From Panulirus ornatus (taxonomy: Eukaryota; Arthropoda; Malacostraca; Decapoda; Palinuridae): a stretch of DNA of 64,000 bases. Location of the stretch: the NCBI RefSeq assembly GCF_036320965.1, contig NC_092241.1, positions 2,890,795-2,954,794 on the forward strand. The letters run 5' to 3'. Below, in pieces: positions 1-13,448 of this stretch; within the stretch, counting starts at the first letter, position 1, and the number at the start of each line of letters is the position of its first letter. The notes under the pieces were generated by a model. It was given only the letters and a program-made list of their open reading frames with translations, made no database searches and was not told the DNA's origin. Made by a program: the position numbers and the translations under genes.

Positions 1-920
1 CTGCAAAAATCGTCCAAATGCCTCTCTCTTCTCTTTCACTAATACTCTTACTTCTTCATCCCACCACTCACTACCCTTTCTAATCAACCCACCTCCCACT
101 CTTCTCATGCCACAAGCATCTTCTGCGCAATCCATCACTGATTCCCTAAATACATCCCATTCCTCCCCCACTCCCCTTACTTCCATTGTTCTCACCTTTT
201 TCCATTCTGTACTCAGTCTCTCCTGGTACTTCCTCACACAAGTCTCCTTCCCAAGCTCACTTACTCTCACCACCCTCTTCACCCCAACATTCACTCTTCT
301 TTTCTGAAAACCCATACAAATCTTCACCTTAGCCTCCACAAGATAATGATCAGACATCCCTCCAGTTGCACCTATCAGCACATTAACATCCAAAAGTCTC
401 TCTTTCGCGCGCCTGTCAATTAACACGTAATCCAATAACGCTCTCTGGCCATCTCTCCTACTTACATAAGTATACTTATGTATATCTCGCTTTTTAAACT
501 AGGTATTCCCAATCATCAGTCCTTTTTCAGCACATAAATCTACAAGCTCTTCACCATTTCCATTTACAACACTGAACACCCCATGTATACCAGTTATTCC
601 CTCAACTGCCACATTACTCACCTTTGCATTCAAATCACCCATCACTATAACCCGGTCTCGTGCATCAAAACCACTAACACACTCATTCAGCTGCTCCCAA
701 AACACTTGCCTCTCATGATCTTTCTTCTCATGCCCAGGTGCATATGCACCAATAATCACCCATCTCTCTCCATCAACTTTCAGTTTTACCCATATAAATC
801 GAGAATTTACTTTCTTACATTCTATCACATACTCCCACAACTCCTGTTTCAGGAGTATTGCTACTCCTTCCCTTGCTCTTGTCTTCTCACTAACCCCTGA
901 CTTTACTCCCAAGACATTCA
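1..920 (-). mobile_element. RTE-type LINE, copy 1 (endonuclease and linker part, truncated)
   Basis: Read on the minus strand this encodes the endonuclease half of the RTE family described at 57882-60828, starting inside the domain at NVLGVKSG and running into the linker before the reverse transcriptase. The endonuclease motif MGDLNAK is visible. A TGG to TAG change at about 499-501 (after IGNT) stops the ORF, after which the same frame reopens. The copy runs off the left edge of the window. At about 920 it meets copy 2, which is in the opposite orientation, so the two form a long inverted repeat. It is a dead fragment. Confidence 0.85.
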
Positions 921-3900
921 TCCTCCTCGAAGGCTCAGATTGGGGTGCCTAAATGTGTGTGGATGTAACCAAGATATGAAAAAAGGAGAGATAGGTAGTA
1001 TGTTTGAGGAAAAGAACCTGGATGTTTTGGCTCTGAGTGAAACGAAGCTCAAGGGTAAAGGGGAAGAGTGGTTTGGGAATGTCTTGGGAGTAAAGTCAGG
1101 GGTTAGTGAGAGGACAAGAGCAAGGGAAGGAGTAGCAGTACTCCTGAAACAGGAGTTGTGGGAGTATGTGATAGAATGTAAGAAAGTAAATTCTCGATTA
1201 ATATGGGTAAAACTGAAAGTTGATGGAGAGAGATGGGTGATTATTGGTGCATATGCACCTGGGCATGAGAAGAAAGATCATGAGAGGCAAGTGTTTTGGG
1301 AGCAGCTGAATGAGTGTGTTAGTGGTTTTGATGCACGAGACCGGGTTATAGTGATGGGTGATTTGAATGCAAAGGTGAGTAATGTGGCAGTTGAGGGAAT
1401 AATTGGTATACATGGGGTGTTCAGTGTTGTAAATGGAAATGGTGAAGAGCTTGTAGATTTATGTGCTGAAAAAGGACTGATGATTGGGAATACCTGGTTT
1501 AAAAAGCGAGATATACATAAGTATACTTATGTAAGTAGGAGAGATGGCCAGAGAGCGTTATTGGATTACGTGTTAATTGACAGGCGCGCGAAAGAGAGAC
1601 TTTTGGATGTTAATGTGCTGATAGGTGCAACTGGAGGGATGTCTGATCATTATCTTGTGGAGGCTAAGGTGAAGATTTGTATGGGTTTTCAGAAAGAAGA
1701 GTGAATGTTGGGGTGAAGAGGGTGGTGAGAGTAAGTGAGCTTGGGAAGGAGACTTGTGTGAGGAAGTACCAGGAGAGACTGAGTACAGAATGGAAAAAGG
1801 TGAGAACAATGGAAGTAAGGGGAGTGGGGGAGGAATGGGATGTATTTAGGGAATCAGTGATGGATTGCGCAAAAGATGCTTGTGGCATGAGAAGAGTGGG
1901 AGGTGGGTTGATTAGAAAGGGTAGTGAGTGGTGGGATGAAGAAGTAAGAGTATTAGTGAAAGAGAAGAGAGAGGCATTTGGACGATTTTTGCAGGGAAAA
2001 AATGCAATTGAGTGGTAGATGTATAAAAGAAAGAGACAGGAGGTCAAGAGAAAGGTGCAAGAGGTGAAAAAAAGGGCAAATGAAGGTTGGGGTGAGAGAG
2101 TATCATTAAATTTTAGGGAGAATAAAAAGATGTTCTGGAAGGAGGTAAATAAAGTGCGTAAGACAAGGGAGCAAATGGGAACTTCAGTGAAGGGCGCAAA
2201 TGGGGAGGTGATAACAAGTAGTGGTGATGTGAGAAGGAGATGGAGTGAGTATTTTGAAGGTTTGTTGAATGTGTTTGATGATAGAGTGGCAGATATAGGG
2301 TGTTTTGGTCGAGGTGGTGTGCAAAGTGAGAGGGTTAGGGAAAAGGATTTGGTAAACAGAGAAGAGGTAGTAAAAGCTTTGCGGAAGATGAAAGCCGGCC
2401 AGGCAGCAGGTTTGGATGGTATTGCAGTGGCATTTATTAAAAAGGGGGGTGACTGTATTGTTGACTGGTTGGTAAGGTTATTTAATGTATGTATGACTCA
2501 TGGTGAGGTGCCTGAGGATTGGCGGAATGCGTGCATAGTGCCATTGTACAAAGGCAAAGGGGATAAGAGTGAGTGCTCAAATTACAGAGTTATAAGTTTG
2601 TTGAGTATTCCTGGTAAATTATATGGAAGGGTATTGATTGAGAGGGTGAAGGCATGTACAGAGCATCAGATTGGGGAAGAGCAGTGTGGTTTCAGAAGTG
2701 GTAGAGGATGTGTGGATCAGGTGTTTGATTTGAAGAATGTATGTGAGAAATACTTAGAAAAGCAATTGGATTTGTATGTAGCATTTATGGATCTGGAGAA
2801 GGCATATGATAGAGTTGATAGAGATGCTCTGTGGAAGGTATTAAGAATATATGGTGTGGGAGGAAAGTTGTTAGAAGCAGTGAAAAGTTTTTATCGAGGA
2901 TGTAAGGCATGTGTACGTGTAGGAAGAGAGGAAAGTGATTGGTTCTCAGTGAATGTAGGTTTGCGGCAGGGGTGTGTGATGTCTCCATGGTTGTTTAATT
3001 TGTTTATGGATGGGGTTGTTAGGGAGGTGAATACAAGAGTTTTGGAAAGAGGGGCAAGTATGAAGTCTGTTGGGGATGAGAGAGCTTGGGAAGTGAGTCA
3101 GTTGTTGTTCGCTGATGATACAGCGCTGGTGGCTGATTCATGTGAGAAACTGCGGAAGCTGGTGACTGAGTTTGGTAAAGTGTGTGAAAGAAGAAAGTTA
3201 AGAGTAAATGTGAATAAGAGCAAGGTTATTAGGTACAGTAGGGTTGAGGGTCAAGTCAATTGGGAGGTGAGTTTGAATGGAGAAAAACTGGAGGAAGTAA
3301 AGTGTTTTAAATATCTGGGAGTGGATCTGGCAGCGGATGGAAGCATGGAAGCGGAAGTGGATCATAGGGTGGGGGAGGGGGCGAAAATTCTGGGAGCCTT
3401 GAAGAGTGTGTGGAAGTCGAGAACATTATCTCGGAAAGCAAAAATGGGTATGTTTGAAGGAATAGTGGTTCCAACAATGTTGTATGGTTGCGAGGCGTGG
3501 GCTATGGATAGAGTTGTGCGCAGGAGGATGGATGTGCTGGAAATGAGATGTTTGAGGACAATGTGTGGTGTGAGGTGGTTTGATCGAGTAAGTAACGTAA
3601 GGGTAAGAGAGATGTGTGGAAATAAAAAGAGCGTGGTTGAGAGAGCAGAAGAGGGTGTTTTGAAATGGTTCGGGCACATGGAGAGAATGAGTGAGGAAAG
3701 ATTGACCAAGAGAATATATGTGTCGGAGGTGGAGGGAACGAGGAGAAGAGGGAGACCAAATTGGAGGTGGAAAGATGGAGTGAAAAAGATTTTGTGTGAT
3801 CGGGGCCTGAACATGCAGGAGGGTGAAAGGAGGGCAAGGAATAGAGTGAATCGGAGCGATGTGGTATACCGGGGTTGACGTGCTGTCAGTGGATTGAATC

Positions 3901-4060
3901 AAGGCATGTGAAGCGTCTGGGGTAAACCATGGAAAGCTGTGTAGGTATGTATATTTGCGTGTGTGGACGTATGTATATACATGTGTATGGGGGTGGGTTG
4001 GGCTATTTCTTTCGTCTGTTTCCTTGCGCTACCTCGCAAACGCGGGAGACAGCGACAAAG

Positions 4061-4063
<3 letters not shown>
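921..4063 (+). mobile_element. RTE-type LINE, copy 2 (nearly full length, broken ORF)
   Basis: This copy covers almost the whole coding region plus the 3' UTR. The endonuclease part begins at LRLGCLNVCGC (about 934), with SETKLKG, MGDLNAK and MSDHYLV motifs of the APE/EEP fold. A one-base loss in the A-run near 1692 shifts the frame, and TAG at 2016-2018 replaces the usual TGG. From 2019 to 3878 the reverse transcriptase is open for 619 codons, with [17 protein letters not shown] and the catalytic FADDTAL, then the basic C-terminal GRPNWRWKDGVKK region. The short 3' UTR (3879-4063) ends in the family tail and runs directly into (TA)n. The 5' UTR is missing. Two lesions make it inactive. Confidence 0.92.

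Positions 4064-4139
<76 letters not shown>
4064..4139. repeat. (TA)n microsatellite, 3' tail of RTE copy 2
   Basis: An uninterrupted TA run follows the RTE tail sequence GACAGCGACAAAGCAAA. Because it directly continues the element's end, it is best read as the expanded tail of the retrotransposon. Confidence 0.95.
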
Positions 4140-4141
<2 letters not shown>

Positions 4142-4307
4142 CAACCTCAGCATTGTTTCAAATAGAGCCACTATATCCCATACTCTTCCTAAACTATCTT
4201 CTTCATATCGGAATGACTGTTGTTTCTTGTTTACATAAGCAGAAGCACAGCTGTTGTCCTGGTGCTTGTCCTCCCGGTGTGTGTTGTACAACCGCTTCAA
4301 GGTCAAC

Positions 4308-4320
4308 ATGTCCACCAAAG
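4308..4320 (+). other. Candidate first exon of the secreted-peptide gene
   Basis: ATG at 4308-4310 is followed by three codons and a consensus donor, CAAAG|GTAAGT, at 4320/4321. Splicing to the acceptor at 5030/5031 restores a GAA codon and stays in frame with the peptide ORF, which would add about 16 residues (MSTKEVNGKLYWPTN) before the ATG at 5063. The exon could equally be leader sequence whose start codon is little used. The 5' limit of the exon and the promoter are not visible. Seen: donor, acceptor and matching phase. Inferred: that they are joined. Confidence 0.5.
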
Positions 4321-5030
4321 GTAAGTCTGGTCCTGTCCGCTCTACAACATGCGCACTATTATAATTGGTCACATTTCCACTACAAGTGGTTATCGTTTAA
4401 TATCATTCATTCACCGGGTAAAGTTTTTTCTTTATTGTCTTCATAAACTCCTGTTTTACGTTAAACGGCTGCAAGGCATCTGCAACAGAAGCACTGCAGC
4501 GTTCGGGGTTTGCTTTGTTCCGGACTGTTTCAGTAGCGATACCTGCATTCCTCGTTTATCCCTCATCGATGATCAAAAGCTGGACTTTGGATCTGCGTAC
4601 TGTGCATAAATATCTAACAATGAAGCACTAACCAAAAACTGGAATGTACATATCGTTAACCATCTCCTGTAATCACCTGAAAAGATTTCTCTGGCGAGAT
4701 ACTGAAACTTTTCAGCTGTTGCTCAGTGTGTCCGGACCAATATTCAAACCATTACCTGCCCAACCCTTCCCGCGTGTAGTTGGCTTTTCTGATGGTTATA
4801 GACAACAGGTAATGTCATTTACAGTTATTCACGCAATCACCAATGGAAGTTCGTGATTCATGTAGTATACACTTGTTTTGAGCACTAAGCTGACGCTGCA
4901 TATATCCAAACACGTAACAGCTCGAGAGAGTTCTGCAATATGATTTGCGAAGCTATGTAATAATCTTTAATATCTAGTATGATATTGAGATCTGAATTTA
5001 CGTGCTGCTTTTTTGTTTTATTTCTTACAG
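4321..5030 (+). other. Probable intron of the secreted-peptide gene
   Basis: This 710-bp single-copy stretch starts with GTAAGT and ends with a long T-rich tract and TTTCTTACAG. It has no recognisable repeat. An 86-codon ORF inside it (4349-4609) has no family resemblance and is not called a gene. Confidence 0.5.
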
Positions 5031-5062
5031 AAGTTAATGGGAAGTTATATTGGCCTACCAAC

Positions 5063-5347
5063 ATGAATCTACTACGAATCTTAACTGTGTGTGTGGTTAT
5101 ACTGGTCTTGCTGGAGCAGGTTATCCACGCCTCACCACTGTTTCTAAGGTTACGGAACCGTAGGAGTCGCCTCAGAGGTTACCGTTTTGGACGCAGAGGT
5201 TACCGCGTTGGCCGTAGACGTGGTAATCGAGGTGGTCGCTCGCGCCCAATATCATCCCGCATCGGGAACATCGTAGTGCCAGACCCCTACGCTTTTCCCA
5301 ACAGTGACATATTCCCTGTATTCCCAAACGAACCGTTCATCTTATAA
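5063..5347 (+). CDS. Small secreted Arg/Gly/Tyr-rich cationic peptide precursor
   Basis: The 94-aa product starts with MNLLRILTVCVVILVLLEQV, a typical signal peptide with probable cleavage after HA (about residue 24). The mature part has three zones: a leucine/arginine start (SPLFLRLRNRR), a strongly basic core with repeated GYRFGRR and GYRVGRRR and then GNRGGRSRP, and an acidic-to-neutral tail rich in Pro and Phe (DPYAFPNSDIFPVFP). There are no cysteines. Gly followed by dibasic residues is the classic amidation and cleavage signal, so GYRF-amide and GYRV-amide are possible products. The composition also fits a linear cationic antimicrobial peptide. The start was chosen because it gives a clean signal peptide; a spliced upstream ATG at 4308 is an alternative. 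ATTAAA at 5506-5511 is a possible polyadenylation signal. The gene sits alone between RTE copies. I do not recognise a named family. Confidence 0.7.
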   Translation: MNLLRILTVCVVILVLLEQVIHASPLFLRLRNRRSRLRGYRFGRRGYRVGRRRGNRGGRSRPISSRIGNIVVPDPYAFPNSDIFPVFPNEPFIL

Positions 5348-7553
<2,206 letters not shown>

Positions 7554-8243
7554 ACACCAAGAATCTTTTAGTTCTCTCTTTTAATGATAATTTCACTTTA
7601 CTTCCCATGTTGCTTAAATCCTTTAATGTAAATGTTGCATTCAGTAACAATAGTACTGTAAAGAATATCTTAATCAGGAATTTACCAGAAAATTCTCCTG
7701 GATGCATCTATAAAGTGCCATGTGGAAATTGGGATAAATTTCATGTTGGGCAAACTGGTAAGAATCTTTCTGTTCGACTTCAACAACATGAATATAGTAT
7801 AAGACCGGGACAAGAATCAAATGCCTTGTTTAATCCGTTTAAAACTATGATCATTGTATTGACTTGAGTAATGCCATCTCAGTTATTAACTCTAACTCTG
7901 TTACCACGAGAAATATCATTGAATCTTTCGTTATCAAATACACAAGGAATTATAATCTTAATATTAGTGATGGTCTATATAAATTAGATAACTTTATTGT
8001 TGATCAAATTTGTAAAATGATAAGTTTATGAACGCTCGTTGTATGTCTTTGACAATCGTATGTTTACCAAATGGAGTCCTAGCTTCGTCTCTTCAATGTA
8101 TATCAACTGAGTTATATTTCCCTCTTGTATCTCCCCTTACGATGTGTTTATTACAGAAAAGTGCACTTGGGAACTTATCGTGTTTCATTTTCCCCGTGGA
8201 CTCATAGGAATAATTTGATCACGCGCAAAATTGTGATCCTTTC

Positions 8244-8248
<5 letters not shown>
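7554..8248 (+). mobile_element. Penelope-like element fragment 1 (GIY-YIG endonuclease and 3' region)
   Basis: An open stretch at 7607-7867 encodes MLLKSFNVNVAFSN and then CIYKVPCGNWDKFHVGQTGK followed by VRLQQHEYS. The pattern xxYKVPCGNC...YVGQTG...R...H is that of the GIY-YIG nuclease C-terminal to the RT in Penelope-like elements. The following A/T-rich sequence matches the two other Penelope-like copies in this window and ends in a shared 3' segment (GTGGACTCATAGGAATA, then GATCACGCGCAAAATTGTGA). At 8133-8165 is a decayed version of the hammerhead-like motif that is better kept in the other copies. The RT is absent. Confidence 0.8.

Positions 8249-8337
<89 letters not shown>
8249..8337. 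repeat. (TA)n microsatellite
   Basis: About 88 bp of TA between the Penelope-like fragment and an inverted RTE fragment. Confidence 0.95.
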
Positions 8338-8339
<2 letters not shown>

Positions 8340-8640
8340 ATACTCTATCACATATCCTGCAACCTCCGTTTCAGGAGTAGTGCTACTCCTTCCCTTGCTC
8401 TTGTCCTCTCACCAACCCTGAACTTTACTCCCAAAACATTCCCAAACCACTCTTCACCTTTACCCTTGAGCTTCGTTTAACTTAGAGCCAAAACATCCAG
8501 GTTCTTTTTCTCAAACATACTACCTATCTCTCCTTTTTTCTCATCTTGGTTACATCCACACACATTTAGACTCCACAATCTGAACCTTCCAGGAGAATGA
8601 GCACTCCCCACGTGACACCTTCTTCTGTTTCCCTTTTAGA
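8338..8640 (-). mobile_element. RTE-type LINE, copy 4a (N-terminal endonuclease and 5' UTR fragment)
   Basis: On the minus strand this carries the family start region: 5' UTR (CCTTGTATTTTAACTTTCT), SAHPP-type leader sequence, the GCLNVCGC-equivalent region and the start of the endonuclease up to the LLKQELWE-equivalent region, with several small lesions. It lies head to head with copy 4b. Confidence 0.75.
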
Positions 8641-9812
8641 AAGTTAAAATACAAGGAGAGTATTATATGGGAGAAAGATTACTTCCCAAGCATTCCCCGC
8701 CTATCGTAGAAGGTGACTAAAGGGGACGGGAGCGGGGGCTAGAAACCTTCCCCTCCTTGTAGACTGGAAGGTAAGTTGGAACGGAGAAAAAAATGGAGGA
8801 AGTGAAGTGTTTTAGATACTTGGGAGTGGACTTATCAGCAGATGGAACCATGAAAGCGGAAGTGATTTACAGGGTAAGGGAGGGAGCGAAGGTTCTGCGA
8901 ACGTTGAGGAATGTGTGGAAGGCGAGAACGTTATCTCGTAGAGCAAAAATGGGTATGTTTGAAGGAATAGTGGTTCCAACATTGTTATATGGTTGCGAGG
9001 CATGGGCTATAGATAGGGTTATGCAGAAGAGGATGGATATGTTGGAAATGATATGTTTGAGGACAATATGTGGTGTGAGGTGGTTTGATCGAATAAGTAA
9101 TGAAAGGGTGAGAGAGATCTGTGGTAATAAAAAGAGTCTTTGAGAGAGCAGAAGAGGGTGTATTGAAATGGTTTGGTCACATGAAGAGAATGAGTGAGAA
9201 AAGATTACACAAAGAGGATATTTGTGTCAGAGGTGAAGGGAACGAGGAGATTTGGGAGATCGAATTGAAGGTGGAAGGATGGAGTGAAAAAGATTTTGAG
9301 CGATCCGGGCCTGAACATACAGAAGGTGCAAGGAATAGAGTGAATCGGAACGATGTGGTACACTGGGGTCGACGTGCTGTCAATGGATTGAACCAGGGCA
9401 TGTGAAGCGTCTGGTGTAAACCATGGAATGGAAAGGTATGTGGGGCCTGAATGTGGAAAGGGAGCTGTGGTTTCGGTACATTACACATGACATCCAGAGA
9501 CTGAGTGTGAACGAATGTGGCCTTTTTTGTCTGTTCCTGGCGCTGCATCGCTGAGAGGGAGTGGATGCTATTTCATGTGTGGCGTGGTGGCGACAAGAAT
9601 GGATGGAGGCAGCAAGTATGGATATATATGTATATATGTATATATATATATATATGTATCTGTTGGAATGCATATGTATGTCTATGTGCGTTTTTGAGCG
9701 TTCATGTATATACATGTGTAAGTGGCTAGGTTTTACCATTCCTCGTTTGTTTCCATGCGCTACCTCTCTAGCGCGGGAGACGGCGGTTAAGTATAATGAA
9801 ATGAATAAATGA
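8641..9812 (+). mobile_element. RTE-type LINE, copy 4b (5' UTR joined to RT C-terminus and long 3' UTR)
   Basis: Positions 8660-8762 are family 5' UTR (ACTTCCCAAGCATTCCCCGC, then GACTAAAGGGGACGGGAGCG and CTCCCCTCCTTGTA-like sequence). At about 8765 the sequence jumps to the C-terminal part of the RT (8793-9143, [13 protein letters not shown]), so most of the element is deleted. The 3' UTR (about 9400-9812) is the long form, with TGAGTGTGAACGAATGTGGC and a degenerate tail CGCTACCTCTCTAGCGCGGG. The ORF is broken by frameshifts near 9130. Confidence 0.8.
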
Positions 9813-9814
9813 AT

Positions 9815-9965
9815 ATACTTATACACACACGAATATAGTGCATATGAACGCAAATTTTCATAGAACACATAATGCCCTCCAGCAGCAAGGATTCGAACCC
9901 GGGACCTCTTGCGTGGTAGTTGGGAACGCTATCCCCTTAGCTATGATCGTCTCATATACCTCCAC
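9815..9965 (-). mobile_element. tRNA-derived SINE
   Basis: The minus strand contains an A-box-like TAGCTAAGGGGATAGCG and a B-box-like GGTTCGAATCC 30-40 bases later, the internal Pol III promoter layout of a tRNA. It is followed by a non-tRNA body with GTTCTATGAAAA and GCACTATATTCGTG-type sequence. Two related copies lie at 55.1-55.4 kb. The head is too degenerate to fold as a functional tRNA. Confidence 0.6.
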
Positions 9966-9998
9966 TTTTGAGAGTAAAGTTCTGTAAAGTGCATGTGT

Positions 9999-10550
<552 letters not shown>

Positions 10551-13370
10551 TAGATTTGTGGGCTGAAAAAGGACTGGTGATTGGGAATACGTGGATTAAA
10601 AAGAGAGATATACAAAAGTATACGTATGTGAGTAGGAGATAGGAGCGTGAAAGAGAGACTTTTAGATGTTAATGTGCTGAGAGGTGCAACTAGAGGGATG
10701 TCTGATCATTACCTTGTGGAGGCGAAGGTGAAGATTTGTAGTTTTTCAGAAAAGAAGAGAGAATGTTGGGGTAAAGAGTGTGGTGAGAGTAAGTGAGCTT
10801 GGGAAGGACAATTGTGTGAGGAAGTACCAAGAGAGACTGAGTACAGAATGGAAAAAGGTGAGAGCAAAGGATGTAAGGGGAGTGGGGGAGGAATGGGATG
10901 TATTTAGGGAAGCAGTGATGGTTTGTGCAAAAGATGCCAGTGGCATGAGAAGCATGGGAGGTGGGCAGATTAGAAAGGGAAGTGAGTAGTGGGATGAAGA
11001 AGTAAGATTATTAGTGAAAGAGAAGAGAGAGGCATTTGGACGAATTCTGCAGGGAAATAGTGCCAATAAATGGGAGATGTATAAAGAAGGAAGCAGGAGG
11101 TCAAGAGAAAGGTGCAAGAGGTGAAAAAGAGGGCAAATGAGAGTTGGGGTGAGACAGTATCATTAGATTTTAGGGAGAATAAAAAGGTGTTTTGGAAGGA
11201 GATAAATAAAGTGCGTAAGACAAGGGGTCAAATGGGAACATCGGTGAAGGGAGCTAATAGGGAGGTAATAACAAGTAGTGGTGATGTGAAAAGGAGATGG
11301 AGTGAGTATTTTGAAGGTTTGTTAAATGTGTTAGGTGACAGAGTGACAGATATAGGATGTTTTGGTCGAGGTGGTTTGCGAAGTGAAAGGGTCAGGGAGA
11401 ATGATTTCATAAACAGATAAGAGGTAGTGAAAGCTTTACGGAAGATGAAAGTCGGCAAGGCAGCATGTTTAGATGGTAATGCAGTGGAATTTATTAAAAA
11501 GGGGGGTGACTGTGTTGTTGACTGGTTGGTAAGGATATTCAATGTGTTTATGGCTTATGATAAAGTGCCTGAGGATTGGCAGAATGCATGCATAGTGCCA
11601 TTTGACAAAGGCAAAGGGGATAAAGGTGAGTGTTCAAATTGCAGGGGTATAAGTTTGTTGAGTATTCCTGGGAAATTATATGGGAGGGTATTGATTGAAA
11701 GAGTGAAGGCATGTACAGAGCATCAGATTGGCGAAGAGCAGTGTGGTTTCAGACGTGGTAGAGGATGTGTGGATTAGGTGTTTGCTTTGAAGAATGTATG
11801 TGAGAAATACTTAGAAAAGCAAATGAATTTGTATGTAGCATTTATGGATCACGAGAAAGTATATGATAGAGTTGATAGAGATACTCTGTTGAGGGTATTA
11901 AGAATATATGGTGTGGAAGGCAAGTTGCTGGAAGCGGTGAAAAGTTTTATCGAAGATGTCAGGCATGTGTATGAGTAGGAAGAGAGGAAAGTGAGTGGTA
12001 CATAGTGAATGTCGGTTTGCAGCAATGGTGTGTGATGTCTCCATGCACGTTTAATTTGTTTATAGGTGGGGTTGTTAGGGAGGTGAATGCAAGAGTTTTG
12101 GAGAGAGGGGCAAGTCTATTGTGGATAAGAGGGCTTGGGAAGTGAGTCAGTTGTTAATCGCTGATGATACGACGCTGTTGGCTGATTCGGGTGAGAAACT
12201 GCACAAGCTGGTGACGGAATTTGGTAAAATGTGTGAAAGAAGAAAGTTGAGAGTAAATGTGAATAAGAGCAAGGCTAGTAGGTGCAGTAGGGTTCAGGGA
12301 CGAGTCAGTTGGGAGATAAGTTTAAATGGAGAAAAACTGGAGGAAGTGAAGTGTTTTAGATATCTGGGAGTGGATTTGGCAGCGGATGGAACCATGGAAG
12401 CGGAAGTCAGTCACAGGCTGGGGCGGGGGCGAAAGTTCTGGGAGCCTTGAAGAATGTGTGGGAGGCGAGAACATTATCTTGGAAAGCAAAAATGGGTATG
12501 TTTAAAGGAATAGTGGTTCCAACAATGTTATATAGTTGCGAGGCGTGGACTATAGAGAGGGTTCTGCAGAGGAGGATGGATGTGCTGGAAATGAGATGTT
12601 TGAGGACAATATGTGGTGTGAGGTGGTTTGATCGAGTAAGTAATGAAAGGATAAGACAGATGTGTGGTAATAAAAAGAGTGTGGTTGAGAGAGCAAGAGA
12701 GGGTGTTTTGAAATGGTTTAGTCACATGGAGAGAATGAGTGAGGAAAGATTGACCAAGAGGATATGTGTGTCAGAGGTGGAGGGAACGAGGAGAAGTGGG
12801 AGACCAAATTGGAAGTGGAAGGATGGAGTGAAAAAGATTTTGAGGGATCGGGGCCTAAACATGCAAGAAGGTGAAAGGCGTGCAAGGAATAGTGAATTGG
12901 AACGATGTGGTATACCGGGGTCGACGTGCTTGTCAATGGATTGAACCAGGGCATATGAAACGTCTGGGGTAAACCATGGAAAGTTTTGTGTTGCCTGAAG
13001 CTGTGGTTTTGGTGCATTATACATGACAGCTAGAGACTGAGTGTGAACGAATGTGGCCTTTGTTGTCTTTTTCCTGGCGCTACCTCAAGCGCGTGCGGGG
13101 GGAGGGGGTTGTCATTTCATGTGTGGCGGGGTGGCGACGGGAATGAATAAAGGCAGCAAGTATGAATTATGCACATGTGTTTATATGTATATGTCTGCGT
13201 ATGTATATATATGTATACGTTGAAATGTATAGGTATGTATGTGTGCGTGTGTGGGCGTGCATGCATATACATGAGTATGTGGGTGGGTTGGGCCATTCTT
13301 TCGTCCGTTTCCTTGCGCTTCCTCGCTAAGGCGGGAGACAGCGACAAAGTATAATAGATAGATAGATAAA

Positions 13371-13372
<2 letters not shown>
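10551..13372 (+). mobile_element. RTE-type LINE, copy 5 (old, many lesions, long 3' UTR)
   Basis: It starts in the endonuclease at the CAEKGLVIGN-equivalent region (about 10556) and covers the linker, RT and 3' UTR. The frame is broken repeatedly: the ORF pieces 10780-10989, 11112-11420, 11427-11777, 11778-11978, 12121-12450 and 12447-12944 are consecutive segments of one ancestral protein. The catalytic motif reads IADDTTL instead of FADDTAL. The 3' UTR is the long form and ends TGCGCTTCCTCGCTAAGGCG, then GACAGCGACAAAGTATAAT, a GATA run and (TA)n. Confidence 0.85.

Positions 13373-13444
<72 letters not shown>
13373..13444. repeat. (TA)n microsatellite, tail of RTE copy 5
   Basis: A TA run follows the GATA repeats at the element's 3' end. 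Confidence 0.95.

Positions 13445-13448
<4 letters not shown>

Noticed and set aside
3362..3902. Minus-strand ORFs of 110-158 codons over the RTE C-terminal region (also repeated at 20729, 22935, 24342, 55603 and 57130)
   Set aside because: Antisense shadows of the reverse transcriptase reading frame; they recur in each copy only because the sense ORF does.
4349..4609. 86-codon ORF between the splice sites of the peptide gene
   Set aside because: It sits in the predicted intron with no recognisable domain or signal.
9880..9955. Functional tRNA gene on the minus strand
   Set aside because: A- and B-box-like sequences are present, but acceptor and anticodon stems do not pair and related copies share a long non-tRNA body.
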